Assembly (NCBI RefSeq): GCF_022095675.1 | Contig: NZ_JAHYSG010000157.1 | Span: 1-23,062 of the forward strand | Direction of reading: 5' to 3' | DNA: 23,062 nucleotides | Source: Dactylosporangium sp. AC04546 | GTDB lineage: Bacteria > Actinomycetota > Actinomycetes > Mycobacteriales > Micromonosporaceae | Shown here: positions 1 through 7,652 of the stretch, in pieces | Layout: every line of letters starts with the position of its first letter | Numbering within the stretch: the stretch's first letter is position 1 | Notes under the pieces: generated by a model | The model's database searches: none | What the model saw: the letters and a program-made list of their open reading frames with translations, nothing else | What the model was told of the DNA's origin: nothing | Made by a program: the position numbers and the translations under genes

Positions 1-1264
1 CGACGAAGGCCACGACCTCCTCACCCAGGCGCTCGTCCGGGCGGCCGACGACCGCCGCCATCGCGACCGCCGGGTGGGCGGTCACGGCGTCCTCGACGTC
101 GCGGGGGTACACGTTGAAACCCCCGCGGATGATGAGGTCCTTCTTGCGGTCGACGATCGTGAGGTAGCCGTCCTCGTCCAGCCGGCCGATGTCGCCGGTC
201 GCGAACCAGCCGCCGTCGACCCCGGCGCCGCCCCAGTAGGCGCGCATCACGTTGGGGCCGCGCACAAGGATCTCGCCGTCCTCGGCGAGGCGCAGGTCGA
301 CGCCCTGGACCGGGCGGCCGACCGTGCCGCGGCGCGGGGCGTCCGGCGGGCTGGCCGAGATGATCCCGCCGGTCTCGGTGCAGCCGTAGCCTTCCAGCAC
401 GCGCGCCTGCGGCACCCGCCGCTCGAACGCCGCGGCGACCGCGGGCGGGAGGGGCGCCGCGCCGGAGAACACGAAGCGGAGGGTTTCCAGGTTGTACCGC
501 GCCGGCTCCTGCCCCAGCAGCATCACCAGCATCGACGGCACCACGGCCGCCACCTGGACCCGGTGCTGCTCGGCCAGGGCCAGCCAGCCGGCCGGGTCGA
601 ACCAGCGCTGCAGCACCGACACCGGCGGCTCGGCGGCGTGCAGGCCGCCGACGGTGACGAGCAGGCCGTACGAGTGCGACAGCGGCAGGGCGGTCAGCCC
701 CACGGTGAGGCCCGGGACCGCGCTGGCCGCGCGCGAGGCGGCGCCGGCGCTGGACAGGTTGGCGTGCGTGAGCGCCACGCCCTTGCTGCGCCCGGTCGTC
801 CCGCCGGTGTACATGAGCGCGGCCAGGTCGTCGTCGCGGCGGTCGGCCACCGGCAGCGGCTCGGCGGCGAGCAGCGCGTCGAACGACGGGGTGCCGACGA
901 CGGCCGTGGGCAGGCCCAGGTCGCCGAACTTCGGCACCAGCTCGGGGCTGGTGACGACCGCGACCGCGCCGGCGTCGGCCAGGACGTGGCGCAGCTCGTC
1001 GGCGGTGACCAGGAAGACGACCGGCGTGACGACCGCGCCGGCCCGCCACACCGCCTGGTACACCTGGGCGACCTCCGGGCAGTTGGCCATCACGACGGCG
1101 ACCCGGTCCCCCGGCCGGACGCCGAGCCCACGCAGCCCGCCCGCGATGCGGGTGGCGCGGTCGAGCTGACCGCCGGAGGTGTGCCAGGTGCCCTCGAACC
1201 AGAGGCTGGGGTAGTCACCGTGGCGGTCGAGGGCCTCCTCGGCGAGGCGGGCGAGATTCGGCAT
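1..1264 (-). CDS. Acyl-CoA synthetase (FadD-type AMP-dependent ligase), 3' end outside window
   Basis: Activates a carboxylic acid to its acyl-CoA through an acyl-adenylate, in the cytoplasm. 421 codons are visible. The P-loop MYTGGTTGRSKGV lies at residues 151-163, the adenylate motif EGYGCTE at 291-297, the TGD motif at 356-358 and the hinge DRKKDLI at 372-378. Family members usually run to about 490-510 residues, so roughly the last 70, including the catalytic C-terminal lysine, fall beyond base 1. The ATG at 1264 was chosen because GGAGG lies 6 nt upstream (1271-1275). It is divergent from the thioesterase, with only 45 bp between them. Context (acyl-CoA dehydrogenase, aldehyde and alcohol dehydrogenases, Baeyer-Villiger oxygenase) suggests it activates the acid made by that pathway. 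The substrate cannot be read from sequence. Confidence 0.93.
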   Translation of the reverse strand, partial: MPNLARLAEEALDRHGDYPSLWFEGTWHTSGGQLDRATRIAGGLRGLGVRPGDRVAVVMANCPEVAQVYQAVWRAGAVVTPVVFLVTADELRHVLADAGAVAVVTSPELVPKFGDLGLPTAVVGTPSFDALLAAEPLPVADRRDDDLAALMYTGGTTGRSKGVALTHANLSSAGAASRAASAVPGLTVGLTALPLSHSYGLLVTVGGLHAAEPPVSVLQRWFDPAGWLALAEQHRVQVAAVVPSMLVMLLGQEPARYNLETLRFVFSGAAPLPPAVAAAFERRVPQARVLEGYGCTETGGIISASPPDAPRRGTVGRPVQGVDLRLAEDGEILVRGPNVMRAYWGGAGVDGGWFATGDIGRLDEDGYLTIVDRKKDLIIRGGFNVYPRDVEDAVTAHPAVAMAAVVGRPDERLGEEVVAFV

Positions 1265-1270
1265 CCGGCA

Positions 1271-1275
1271 CCTCC
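1271..1275 (-). promoter_or_regulatory. Ribosome binding site of the acyl-CoA ligase
   Basis: GGAGG on the minus strand, 6 nt before the ATG at 1264. It decides the start of the ligase gene. Confidence 0.8.
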
Positions 1276-1297
1276 AACTTTTTACACTGCCTATGCC

Positions 1298-1303
1298 GAT
1301 ACT
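1298..1303 (+). promoter_or_regulatory. Candidate -10 hexamer, leaderless thioesterase start
   Basis: GATACT is followed by exactly 6 nt and then the ATG at 1310. No Shine-Dalgarno sequence precedes that ATG. The same hexamer and spacing precede the DUF89 gene at 16511. Inference from position; no clear -35 was seen. Confidence 0.45.
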
Positions 1304-1309
1304 TGGTCC

Positions 1310-1798
1310 ATGTCAAGTTCACCGATGCCTGAACCGCCGATCGCCGCCGGCTCCCGCTTCGCCGGCGTCGCCGAGGACTTCGCCGAGACGCGCGGGGCCG
1401 GCGGCCCGAACCTGTGGCGCACGCTGGGCTTCCGCCGGACCGGCTGGGAGCCGGGCGGCTCGACCGTGGAGTGGGACGCCACCGTCGACTACGGGTTCCA
1501 GACGCCCGGCGGCCCGGTCATCCAGGGCGGCCTGGTGACGGCGATCCTCGACTCGGCGATGGGCGGGGCCTGCTACACCACGCTCAACCACGACGAGCTG
1601 TTCCTCACGGCCGACCTGCGGGTCGAGTTCTTCCGGCCGACCCGGCCCGGGCGGCTGCGGGCGGTCGGCCGGGTGCTGCGCCGGACCCGCAAGGTCGCGT
1701 TCTGCGCGGCGTCACTGCACGACGCGGACGGCGTGACGCTGGCCGAGAGCCGCTGTACCCAGGTCGTCCTCCTTCAAGAGTTCCTCAAGGAACGCTGA
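1310..1798 (+). CDS. PaaI-type hotdog-fold acyl-CoA thioesterase
   Basis: A 162-residue single-domain hotdog protein predicted to hydrolyse acyl-CoA to free acid and CoA in the cytoplasm. The hotdog helix motif reads IQGGLVTAILDSAMGGAC (about residues 71-88), with D81 in the catalytic position. The usual His of the HGG motif is Gln here (Q72). The C-terminal beta strands VEFFRPTRPGRLRAVGRV and KVAFCAASL fit the family. The start at 1310 follows a -10-like hexamer by 6 nt; an in-frame ATG at 1325 is a weaker alternative. Its divergence from a FadD-type ligase suggests a paired activation and release step or CoA recycling. Whether it acts on aryl-, medium- or long-chain thioesters is unknown. 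Confidence 0.88.
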   Translation: MSSSPMPEPPIAAGSRFAGVAEDFAETRGAGGPNLWRTLGFRRTGWEPGGSTVEWDATVDYGFQTPGGPVIQGGLVTAILDSAMGGACYTTLNHDELFLTADLRVEFFRPTRPGRLRAVGRVLRRTRKVAFCAASLHDADGVTLAESRCTQVVLLQEFLKER

Positions 1799-1833
1799 CG
1801 ACCGTTCCGCCGGCACCCCCACGCGCGCGACGG

Positions 1834-1847
1834 TGTCCACGTGGACA
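1834..1847. promoter_or_regulatory. Perfect 14-bp palindrome at the start of the hypothetical gene
   Basis: TGTCCACGTGGACA is its own reverse complement and spans the proposed GTG start at 1841. It could be an operator or chance. A related GTCCAC/GTGGAC repeat occurs at 12316-12328. Confidence 0.35.
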
Positions 1848-2440
1848 TCGTGTCAACCGGCGAGCGCTATCTGGCCTCGACCGTCGCCGCGTTCGAGGCG
1901 GCCGTGCTGGTGCGATGTACCGGGGTGTGTGGCGGAGGAGGCCGTGCCCGGGCACTGGGGGGCGCCCGGGCACGCGCCGCACAGACCCTGTCGGGAGTGC
2001 TCGCCGAGTTCAACCGGCCCGTCGCCGCCGACCGGCTGGTCGAGCTGCTCCAGGCGGCCGGTCACTCGGCGAGCGTGCACCGCTACACGGCGGGCAACCG
2101 CCACCGGTACGAGATCTCCCGCGTCTTCACCGAGCCCGGCACCGACGGTTTCCTCGACCGTGCGTGGTGGCGGGGGTACGCCGAGCTGTGCGGCACGCCC
2201 GACGCCCCGCGCTCGACCCGTCAGGTCCGCCACGCCCGCCTGCTGGCCGAGGCCGCCTGGCGCGGGGTGCTGCTGGTCTCCGGCCCGGCCCGCACCGGCT
2301 CGCCCGGCCTGCGCGTCGCCGACCTCGACACCGCGACCGTGCTGATCCGCGCCGGCCGCATGATGCGCCTGCCGGTGCGCATGAGCACCCGCCCGGGCGG
2401 CCAGCTGCTGCTGGTGATGCCGTCCCGGGCCGCCGCCTGA
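1841..2440 (+). CDS. Hypothetical protein, unrecognised
   Basis: A 199-residue open frame with GC-rich third positions, convergent with tetR. I recognise no family. Residues 1-25 look helical (YLASTVAAFEAAVLVRC). Residues about 27-45 are Gly/Arg/Ala-rich because the DNA there is an 11-bp inverted repeat (1943-1974). From about residue 50 onward it reads as a normal soluble globular protein with conserved-looking segments such as RLVELLQAAGHSASVHRY and a C-terminal VADLDTATVLIRAGRMM. There is no signal peptide or membrane segment. The GTG at 1841 is uncertain: another GTG lies at 1850, and a GTG near 1997 would remove the hairpin region. It could be a short regulator or a degraded gene. Confidence 0.5.
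   Translation: MDIVSTGERYLASTVAAFEAAVLVRCTGVCGGGGRARALGGARARAAQTLSGVLAEFNRPVAADRLVELLQAAGHSASVHRYTAGNRHRYEISRVFTEPGTDGFLDRAWWRGYAELCGTPDAPRSTRQVRHARLLAEAAWRGVLLVSGPARTGSPGLRVADLDTATVLIRAGRMMRLPVRMSTRPGGQLLLVMPSRAAA
1943..1974. repeat. 11-bp perfect inverted repeat (hairpin)
   Basis: Arms CGTGCCCGGGC (1943-1953) and GCCCGGGCACG (1964-1974) flank a 10-nt loop. It lies inside the proposed hypothetical gene, about 145 bp after the thioesterase stop. It could terminate thioesterase transcription if the hypothetical gene really starts downstream. Confidence 0.5.
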
Positions 2441-2455
2441 CCGGTCCGCGACCGG
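2441..2455. terminator. Weak hairpin between convergent genes
   Basis: CCGGTC and GACCGG arms with a 3-nt loop follow the stop of the hypothetical gene directly and precede the tetR stop at 2477. There is no U tract. Weak support. Confidence 0.25.
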
Positions 2456-2476
2456 GGTCGTTGCGTCCGTGACCTC

Positions 2477-3109
2477 CTACGGGTTGTCGATCGTCGCGAA
2501 GCGGCGCTCCAGGCCGTCGACCAGGGCTTCCAGGCCCAGCTCGAACGCGCCCTCGTCGACCTGCTCGTAGTGCCCGGCCAGGCGGTGGGCGTCGCGCAGA
2601 TGCGGATACTGCTCGGCGTAGAGCGCCGGGTCGTCCACGAAGCCGAGCGCGAACGAGCCCAGGGCCGAGCCGGCCACGAAGTACCGCATCGTCGCCCCGA
2701 TCCGGGTCGCCATCGCCGGCGGCCAGCCCGCGTCGACCAGCGCCCCGTAGACCGCGTCGGCCAGGCGCAGCGAGGCCGGGCGCCGCGCCGGGCCACGGGC
2801 CAGGAACGGCACGACGTTCGGGTGCGCGCGGAACGCCGCCCGGTAGGCCCGCGCCCATGCCTTCAGCGCGACCGGCCACGGGTCGCGCCCGAGCATGGAC
2901 AGGTCGACGCCGGCCACGATCGCGTCGCCGACGGCGTCGACGATCTCCTCCTTCGTGGCGAAGTGGTTGTACAGCGACGGCGCCTGCACGCCGAGGTCGC
3001 GGGCCAGCCGCCGGGTGGAGAGGGCGTCGAGCCCGTCGGCGTCGACGATCGCTGTGGCGGTTTCGACAATGCGCTCCCGCGTGAGCAGTGGCGTTCTGGG
3101 ACGGACCAT
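2477..3109 (-). CDS. TetR-family transcriptional regulator
   Basis: A 210-residue TetR-type repressor. The N-terminal helix-turn-helix (about residues 10-55) shows the family pattern RERIVETATAIVDADG, then LARDLGVQAPSLYNHF and KEEIVDAV. The remainder is an all-helical ligand-binding and dimerisation domain of the TetR_C kind. It is transcribed divergently from the acyl-CoA dehydrogenase operon with 45 bp between starts, and a perfect 17-bp palindrome lies in the middle. It is therefore predicted to repress both itself and the operon until a pathway intermediate, perhaps an acyl-CoA, binds. TAGGAT lies 7 nt before the ATG, so the mRNA may be leaderless. The ligand is unknown. Confidence 0.93.
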   Translation of the reverse strand: MVRPRTPLLTRERIVETATAIVDADGLDALSTRRLARDLGVQAPSLYNHFATKEEIVDAVGDAIVAGVDLSMLGRDPWPVALKAWARAYRAAFRAHPNVVPFLARGPARRPASLRLADAVYGALVDAGWPPAMATRIGATMRYFVAGSALGSFALGFVDDPALYAEQYPHLRDAHRLAGHYEQVDEGAFELGLEALVDGLERRFATIDNP

Positions 3110-3116
3110 GGCTACG

Positions 3117-3122
3117 ATCCTA
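3117..3122 (-). promoter_or_regulatory. Candidate -10 hexamer of tetR
   Basis: TAGGAT on the minus strand is followed by 7 nt and the ATG at 3109, which implies a leaderless transcript. The palindrome 3125-3141 lies directly upstream in the core promoter, a classic repression position. Confidence 0.5.
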
Positions 3123-3124
3123 GA

Positions 3125-3141
3125 AACTAACGGCGTTAGTT
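3125..3141. promoter_or_regulatory. TetR operator candidate, perfect 17-bp palindrome
   Basis: AACTAACGGCGTTAGTT has perfect 8-bp arms around one central base. It is AT-rich against its surroundings. It lies 15 nt upstream of the tetR start and 13 nt upstream of the dehydrogenase start, so one bound dimer would cover both promoters. Confidence 0.8.
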
Positions 3142-3154
3142 AAAGGGTGTCGGC

Positions 3155-4306
3155 ATGGACCTTACGCTCAGTGACGAACAGCAGGCGGTCAAACGGATGA
3201 CCGCGGAGTTCGTCGATCGGGAGATCGCCCCGCACGCGGCCGCCTGGGACCGGGCCGAGCAGGTCGACCTGGCGGTCGTGCAGAAGCTCGCCGACCTGGG
3301 GATCTTCGGCGTGACGATCCCGGAGGAGCACGGCGGGAGCGGTGGCGACCACCTGACGTACTGCCTCGTCCTCGAAGAGCTCGGGCGCGGCGACTCGTCG
3401 GTGCGCGGGATCGTCTCGGTGTCGCTCGGGCTGGTCGCGAAGTCGATCAACGGCTACGGCTCCGCGGCCCAGAAGGCGGAGTGGCTGCCGAGGCTGTGCG
3501 CGGGCGAGGCGCTCGGCTGCTTCGCGCTCACCGAGCCGGACACCGGCTCCGACGCGGCCTCCCTCGCCACCCGGGCGACCCCGGACGGCGACGGCTGGCG
3601 CATCGACGGCGCCAAGATGTTCATCACCAACGGCACCTGGGCGAAGGTGGCCCTGGTGTTCGCCCGCACCGGCGGGCCCGGCCCGAAGGGCATCTCCGCC
3701 TTCCTGGTCCCGACCGACGCGCCCGGCCTGCGGATCGAGGAGATCCACGGGAAGCTGGGCCTGCGCGGGCAGGCCACCGCCGCGCTCACGTTCGAGGGCG
3801 TGCACGTGCCCGCCTCCGCGCTGCTCGGCGCGGAGGGGCAGGGCTTCACGATCGCGATGGCCGCGCTCGCGAAGGGCCGGATGTCGCTCGCCGCCGGCTG
3901 CGTCGGCATCATCCAGGGCTGCCTCGACGCCGCCGTCGGCTACGCACGGCAGCGCACCCAGTTCGGCCGGCCGATCGCCGGCTTCCAGCTGGTGCAGCAG
4001 CTCATCGCCGACATCTCGGTCGAGGCCGACGCGGCGCGGCTGCTCACCTGGCGGGTCGCCGACCTCATCGACCGCGGCCAGCCGTTCGCGACCGAGTCGT
4101 CGACGGCGAAGCTGTTCGCCAGCGAGGCCGCGGTCCGCGCCGCCAACGCCGCCCTCCAGGTCTTCGGCGGTTATGGATACATCGACGAGTACCCCGTGGG
4201 AAAGTACCTGCGCGATGCCCGGGTCACGACGGTGTACGAAGGAACGAGTCAGATCCAGAAGCTCATCATCGGCCGCGCCCGCACGGGTGTGAGCGCGTTC
4301 GCGTAA
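3155..4306 (+). CDS. Acyl-CoA dehydrogenase
   Basis: A 383-residue FAD-dependent enzyme forming the trans-2,3-double bond in an acyl-CoA (first step of beta-oxidation), passing electrons to ETF. It has full family length with the usual order: N-terminal helical domain, a middle beta domain with the first signature CFALTEPDTGSD (about residues 122-133), and a C-terminal helical domain with the second signature QVFGGYGYIDEYPV. The catalytic base is the Glu of VYEGTSQIQ (E362), typical of short/medium-chain and branched-chain acyl-CoA dehydrogenases. The ATG at 3155 has a modest AAAGGG 7 nt upstream. It is first gene of a three-gene operon; the aldehyde dehydrogenase follows after 12 bp. The exact chain length or branching preference is not readable. 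Confidence 0.95.
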   Translation: MDLTLSDEQQAVKRMTAEFVDREIAPHAAAWDRAEQVDLAVVQKLADLGIFGVTIPEEHGGSGGDHLTYCLVLEELGRGDSSVRGIVSVSLGLVAKSINGYGSAAQKAEWLPRLCAGEALGCFALTEPDTGSDAASLATRATPDGDGWRIDGAKMFITNGTWAKVALVFARTGGPGPKGISAFLVPTDAPGLRIEEIHGKLGLRGQATAALTFEGVHVPASALLGAEGQGFTIAMAALAKGRMSLAAGCVGIIQGCLDAAVGYARQRTQFGRPIAGFQLVQQLIADISVEADAARLLTWRVADLIDRGQPFATESSTAKLFASEAAVRAANAALQVFGGYGYIDEYPVGKYLRDARVTTVYEGTSQIQKLIIGRARTGVSAFA

Positions 4307-4318
4307 GGGAGACGGTTC

Positions 4319-5662
4319 GTGATCGACGTCCACAACCCGGCCACCGAAGCGGTCATCGCCTCGGTGCCGGTCACGCCCTCGGTGTCCCCCGCGGTCTCGG
4401 CGGCGCGGGCGGCGCAGCCCGCCTGGGCCGCGCTCCCCCGCGCCGAGCGCGCCGCCCACCTCGGGCGCCTGCGCGACCTGCTCGCGTCGCACGCCGACGA
4501 GCTCGCCGCGCTCATCACGTCGGAGATGGGCACGCCGATCGGCGTCTCGCGTAAGGTCCAGGTCGGGCTGCCGCTGACGGTCCTGTCGACGATGGTCGCG
4601 CAGCTGGCGTCCGACGAGTCCGAGGTACACATCGGGAACTCCCGGATCGTTCGTGACCCGGTCGGGGTCGTCGGGGCCATCACGCCCTGGAACTACCCGC
4701 TGCACCAGACCATCGCCAAGCTCGCCCCCGCCCTCGCCGCCGGCAACACCGTCGTGCACAAGCCCAGCGAGGTCGCCCCGCTCTCCGCGCTGCGCCTGCA
4801 CGAGCTGGCGGTCGAGGCGGGCCTGCCCGCGGGCGTGTACACCGTGGTGACCGGCTACGGCGACCCGACCGGCGCCGAGCTGGCCGGGCACCCCGGCATC
4901 GACCTCATCTCGTTCACCGGCTCGACGGTGGCCGGGCGGAAGATCGCGGCGGCCGCGGCGGCCAACCTGACCCGCGTCTCGCTGGAGCTCGGCGGCAAGT
5001 CGGCCAACGTGATCCTGCCCGACGCCGACCACGCCGCCGCGGTCAAGGTCGGCGTGGCCAACTGCTACCTCAACGCCGGGCAGACCTGCACGGCCTGGAC
5101 CCGCATGCTCGTCCACGAGTCGCGCTACGACGAGGCGGTGGACCTCGCCGCGGCCGCCGCGGCGAAGTACGTCCCCGGCGACCCCACCGACCCGGCCACC
5201 CGCCTCGGCCCGCTCGCCTCGGCCGCCCAGCGCGACCGCGTACTGTCCTATGTGGAGCGCGGCGTCGCCGACGGCGCGAAGATGGTGCTCGGCGGCGCCG
5301 ACGTGCCGGCGACCGGCTACTTCGTCGCCCCGGTGGTCTTCGCCGAGGTCGACCCCGACTCGACCGTCGCGCAGGAGGAGATCTTCGGGCCGGTGCTGTC
5401 GATCATCCGGTACCGCGACGAGGACGACGCCGTGCGCATCGCCAACGGCACGAAGTACGGCCTCGCGGGCAGCGTGTGGGCCGGGTCCCAGGAGCACGGG
5501 CTCGCCGTCGCCCGCCGGCTGCGCACCGGCCAGGTCGACGTCAACGGCGGTGCCTTCAACCCGCTCGCGCCCTTCGGCGGGGTCGGGCACTCCGGCTACG
5601 GCCGCGAACTCGGCGCGTTCGGCTACGAGGAGTTCACGAGCGTGAAGGCGATCCAGCTGTGA
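4319..5662 (+). CDS. NAD(P)+-dependent aldehyde dehydrogenase
   Basis: A 447-residue enzyme oxidising an aldehyde to its acid. The substrate-binding Asn of TPWNYPL is N125, the general-base Glu of LELGGKS is E223, and the nucleophilic Cys of AGQTCTAWTRM is C257. The C-terminal EEIFGPVLSIIRY and the PFGGVGHSGYGRELG motif are also present. It is about 30-50 residues shorter than many ALDHs because the N-terminus starts directly at the IDVHNPATE segment. The GTG at 4319 was chosen because AAGGGA (4305-4310) overlaps the preceding stop at the right distance. The downstream alcohol dehydrogenase overlaps it by 4 bp (GTGA), implying translational coupling and alcohol-to-aldehyde-to-acid channelling. 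Confidence 0.94.
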   Translation: MIDVHNPATEAVIASVPVTPSVSPAVSAARAAQPAWAALPRAERAAHLGRLRDLLASHADELAALITSEMGTPIGVSRKVQVGLPLTVLSTMVAQLASDESEVHIGNSRIVRDPVGVVGAITPWNYPLHQTIAKLAPALAAGNTVVHKPSEVAPLSALRLHELAVEAGLPAGVYTVVTGYGDPTGAELAGHPGIDLISFTGSTVAGRKIAAAAAANLTRVSLELGGKSANVILPDADHAAAVKVGVANCYLNAGQTCTAWTRMLVHESRYDEAVDLAAAAAAKYVPGDPTDPATRLGPLASAAQRDRVLSYVERGVADGAKMVLGGADVPATGYFVAPVVFAEVDPDSTVAQEEIFGPVLSIIRYRDEDDAVRIANGTKYGLAGSVWAGSQEHGLAVARRLRTGQVDVNGGAFNPLAPFGGVGHSGYGRELGAFGYEEFTSVKAIQL

Positions 5663-6738
5663 CCCGGGCCGCGGTACTGCGCGAGCTCGACGGCCCGCTC
5701 ACGATGGAGGAGCTGACGCTCAACCCGCTCGGCCCGGCGCAGGTGCGGGTCCGCCTCGCCGCGGCCGGCGTCTGCCACTCCGACCTGTCGCTGGCCAACG
5801 GCACCCTGCGCCAGCCGTTCCCGGTGGTGCTCGGCCACGAGGGCGCCGGCACGGTGGTCGAGGTCGGCGCCGAGGTCACCACGCTCGCCCCCGGCGACCA
5901 CGTGGTGCTGAACTGGTCGCCGCCGTGCCGCGACTGCTGGTTCTGCGGGGCCGGTGAGCCCTACCTGTGCGTCCACGCCGACGACGCCCGCGCCGTGCCG
6001 TTCGCGCGCAGCGCCTCCGGCGAGGACGTCTACGCCGGCCTCGGCACCGGCGCCTTCGCCACCGAGACGATCGTCGGCGCCCACGCCTGCATCCCGGTCC
6101 CGGCCGACATCCCCCTGGAGGAGGCCGCGCTGCTCGGCTGCGCGGTGCTCACCGGCGTCGGCGCGGTCACCAACTCGGCGCGGGTGCGCCCCGGCCAGTC
6201 GGTGGTCGTCGTCGGCCTCGGCGGCGTCGGCCTGGCCGCGCTGCAGGGCGCGCGGATCGCCGGCGCGAAGACGATCGTCGCGGTCGACCCCTCCCCTTCC
6301 AAGGAGGACCTGGCCCGCCGCCTGGGCGCGACCGACTTCCTCCCGCCGTCGGACAAGCTGGCCAAGGAGATCCGCGCCCTGACCGGCGGCCGCGGCGCCG
6401 ACCACGCGATCGAGTGCGTCGGCCGGGCCGACACGATCCGCGCCGCGTGGTCCGCGACCCGCCGGGGCGGCACGGCCACGGTGGTCGGCCTGGGCTCGCC
6501 GAAGGACATGCTGTCGCTGAGCGCGCTGGAGGTGGCGTACTTCGCCCGCTCGCTCACCGGCTGCATGTACGGCAGCACCGACCCTTCCGTCGACGTGCCG
6601 ATCCTGCTGGACCACTGGCGGGCGGGGCGGCTGGACCTGGGCGCGCTGGTGACGGATCACGTCGCGCTGGACGACATCGGCGAGGCTTTCACTCGGATGC
6701 GCGAGGGCCGGGGGGCCCGCACGCTGGTCCGCTTCTGA
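5659..6738 (+). CDS. Zinc-dependent medium-chain alcohol dehydrogenase
   Basis: A 359-residue MDR-superfamily enzyme interconverting alcohol and aldehyde with NAD+. Catalytic zinc ligands are C39, H60 (with E61) and C161. The structural zinc lobe is intact with C90, C93, C96 and C104. The Rossmann motif GLGGVG lies at 186-191, and D210 at the end of the second strand indicates NAD rather than NADP preference. The GTG at 5659 overlaps the upstream stop (GTGA); no better start exists in the extended frame. It resembles the class that includes mycobacterial AdhD and other Zn-ADHs. In context it would oxidise the alcohol released by the hydrolase encoded on the opposite strand. Substrate not determined. 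Confidence 0.94.
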   Translation: MTRAAVLRELDGPLTMEELTLNPLGPAQVRVRLAAAGVCHSDLSLANGTLRQPFPVVLGHEGAGTVVEVGAEVTTLAPGDHVVLNWSPPCRDCWFCGAGEPYLCVHADDARAVPFARSASGEDVYAGLGTGAFATETIVGAHACIPVPADIPLEEAALLGCAVLTGVGAVTNSARVRPGQSVVVVGLGGVGLAALQGARIAGAKTIVAVDPSPSKEDLARRLGATDFLPPSDKLAKEIRALTGGRGADHAIECVGRADTIRAAWSATRRGGTATVVGLGSPKDMLSLSALEVAYFARSLTGCMYGSTDPSVDVPILLDHWRAGRLDLGALVTDHVALDDIGEAFTRMREGRGARTLVRF

Positions 6739-6739
6739 C

Positions 6740-6871
6740 GCCGCCCTGCTCGCGCTCGGGTACACCGTGGTGCGGTTCACCTACGCGCGGCTGATCAGCG
6801 AGCCCGGCGCCGTGCGGCGCGAGGCGCTCGCCATCATGGCCGGCCGCTCCCACGGGCGTCCGGCCGCGTGA
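6740..6871 (+). pseudogene. 3' remnant of a DUF559-type (Vsr-like) gene
   Basis: Immediately after the alcohol dehydrogenase stop, a different plus-strand frame reads about 43 codons ending in TGA at 6869-6871. The segment LLALGYTVVRFTYARLI, followed by EPGAVRREALAIM, matches the conserved C-terminal pattern of DUF559 endonuclease-like proteins ('LGW.VLRFT...' then a final helix). No start codon or upstream part of the domain remains, so this is a gene scar. Its last 38 bp overlap the 3' end of the hydrolase gene on the other strand. Family assignment is from memory of the motif. Confidence 0.6.
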
Positions 6872-7652
6872 CCGCCGATGCCAGCGCGGCCGTCTCGTGG
6901 ATCACCGACGCCACCGCGGCCGGGTCGTCGCTCATCGGGACGTGGCCGCAGCCCGGCAGGGCCACGTGGCGGGCCTCCGGGAGGGCGGCGCGGGCGGCCT
7001 CGGCCTGGATCGGCAGCAGGATGCGGTCGCGGTCGCCCCAGGCCACCGTCACCGGGACCGGGAGCGCGGTGGCCGTGAAGGCGTACGTCTGGCCGTGGCG
7101 GGCCACCCGCGCGAAGCCCCTGCCGCCGCGCAGGGCCAGGGTGTCGGACAGGGCGCGCTCGGCGGTCAGCCGGGACGGGTGGGTCACCAGCCAGCCGAAC
7201 GAGAACGCCTTGCCGAAGGCCGTGCGGTAGAACAGGCGCAGCACCGGGGCCGGGGTGAACGAGCCGAAACGGTGGCCGCGCAGGACCGCCAGGGCGCGGC
7301 GGACCTGGTCCGGGGTGGCGAAGCCGGCCGGGGACAGGGCCGTGGCCGAGCGCACCAGGCCGGCCGCCGCGAGCTCCAGGGCGATCGCGCCGCCGAGGCT
7401 GTTGCCGGCGACGTGCGGGCGGTCCAGGCCCTGCTCGGCGAAGAACTCCGACAGTGCCGTCACGGCACTCGGCATGCCGAGGTCGTGCCGCGGTACCGGC
7501 GAACGACCGAACCCCGGCAGGTCCACCGCGACGACGTCGTAGTGCCGCGCCAGCGCCGGGATCACGGGCTCCCACGCCCGCCAGTGGTGGCCGATGCCGT
7601 GGATCAGCACGAGCGGCTCGCCGGCGCCGGAGCGTTCGAAGTGGACGGTCAT
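6834..7652 (-). CDS. Alpha/beta-fold hydrolase (esterase/lactonase candidate)
   Basis: A 272-residue alpha/beta hydrolase. The oxyanion-hole HGIGHH segment is near residues 18-23, the nucleophile is S85 in GNSLGG, the acid is D209 in WGDRDRILLP and the base is H237 in GCGHVPMSDDP. A cap of helices sits between about residues 115 and 190. The start ATG at 7652 overlaps the stop of the upstream monooxygenase gene (ATGA), so the two are translationally coupled. Baeyer-Villiger oxygenases make esters or lactones, so the coupled hydrolase most likely opens that product (inference, as in ChnB/ChnC or MymA/LipR pairs). Other members of the fold are dehalogenases or C-C hydrolases, which cannot be excluded. 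Confidence 0.92.
   Translation of the reverse strand: MTVHFERSGAGEPLVLIHGIGHHWRAWEPVIPALARHYDVVAVDLPGFGRSPVPRHDLGMPSAVTALSEFFAEQGLDRPHVAGNSLGGAIALELAAAGLVRSATALSPAGFATPDQVRRALAVLRGHRFGSFTPAPVLRLFYRTAFGKAFSFGWLVTHPSRLTAERALSDTLALRGGRGFARVARHGQTYAFTATALPVPVTVAWGDRDRILLPIQAEAARAALPEARHVALPGCGHVPMSDDPAAVASVIHETAALASAVTRPDARGSGRP

Noticed and set aside
74..1309. Upstream extension of the thioesterase frame back to base 74
   Set aside because: This part is antisense to the acyl-CoA ligase; hotdog homology begins only after 1310.
3140..5590. An 816-codon open frame on the minus strand opposite the acyl-CoA and aldehyde dehydrogenases
   Set aside because: Composition-driven shadow; the plus-strand proteins carry all catalytic motifs.
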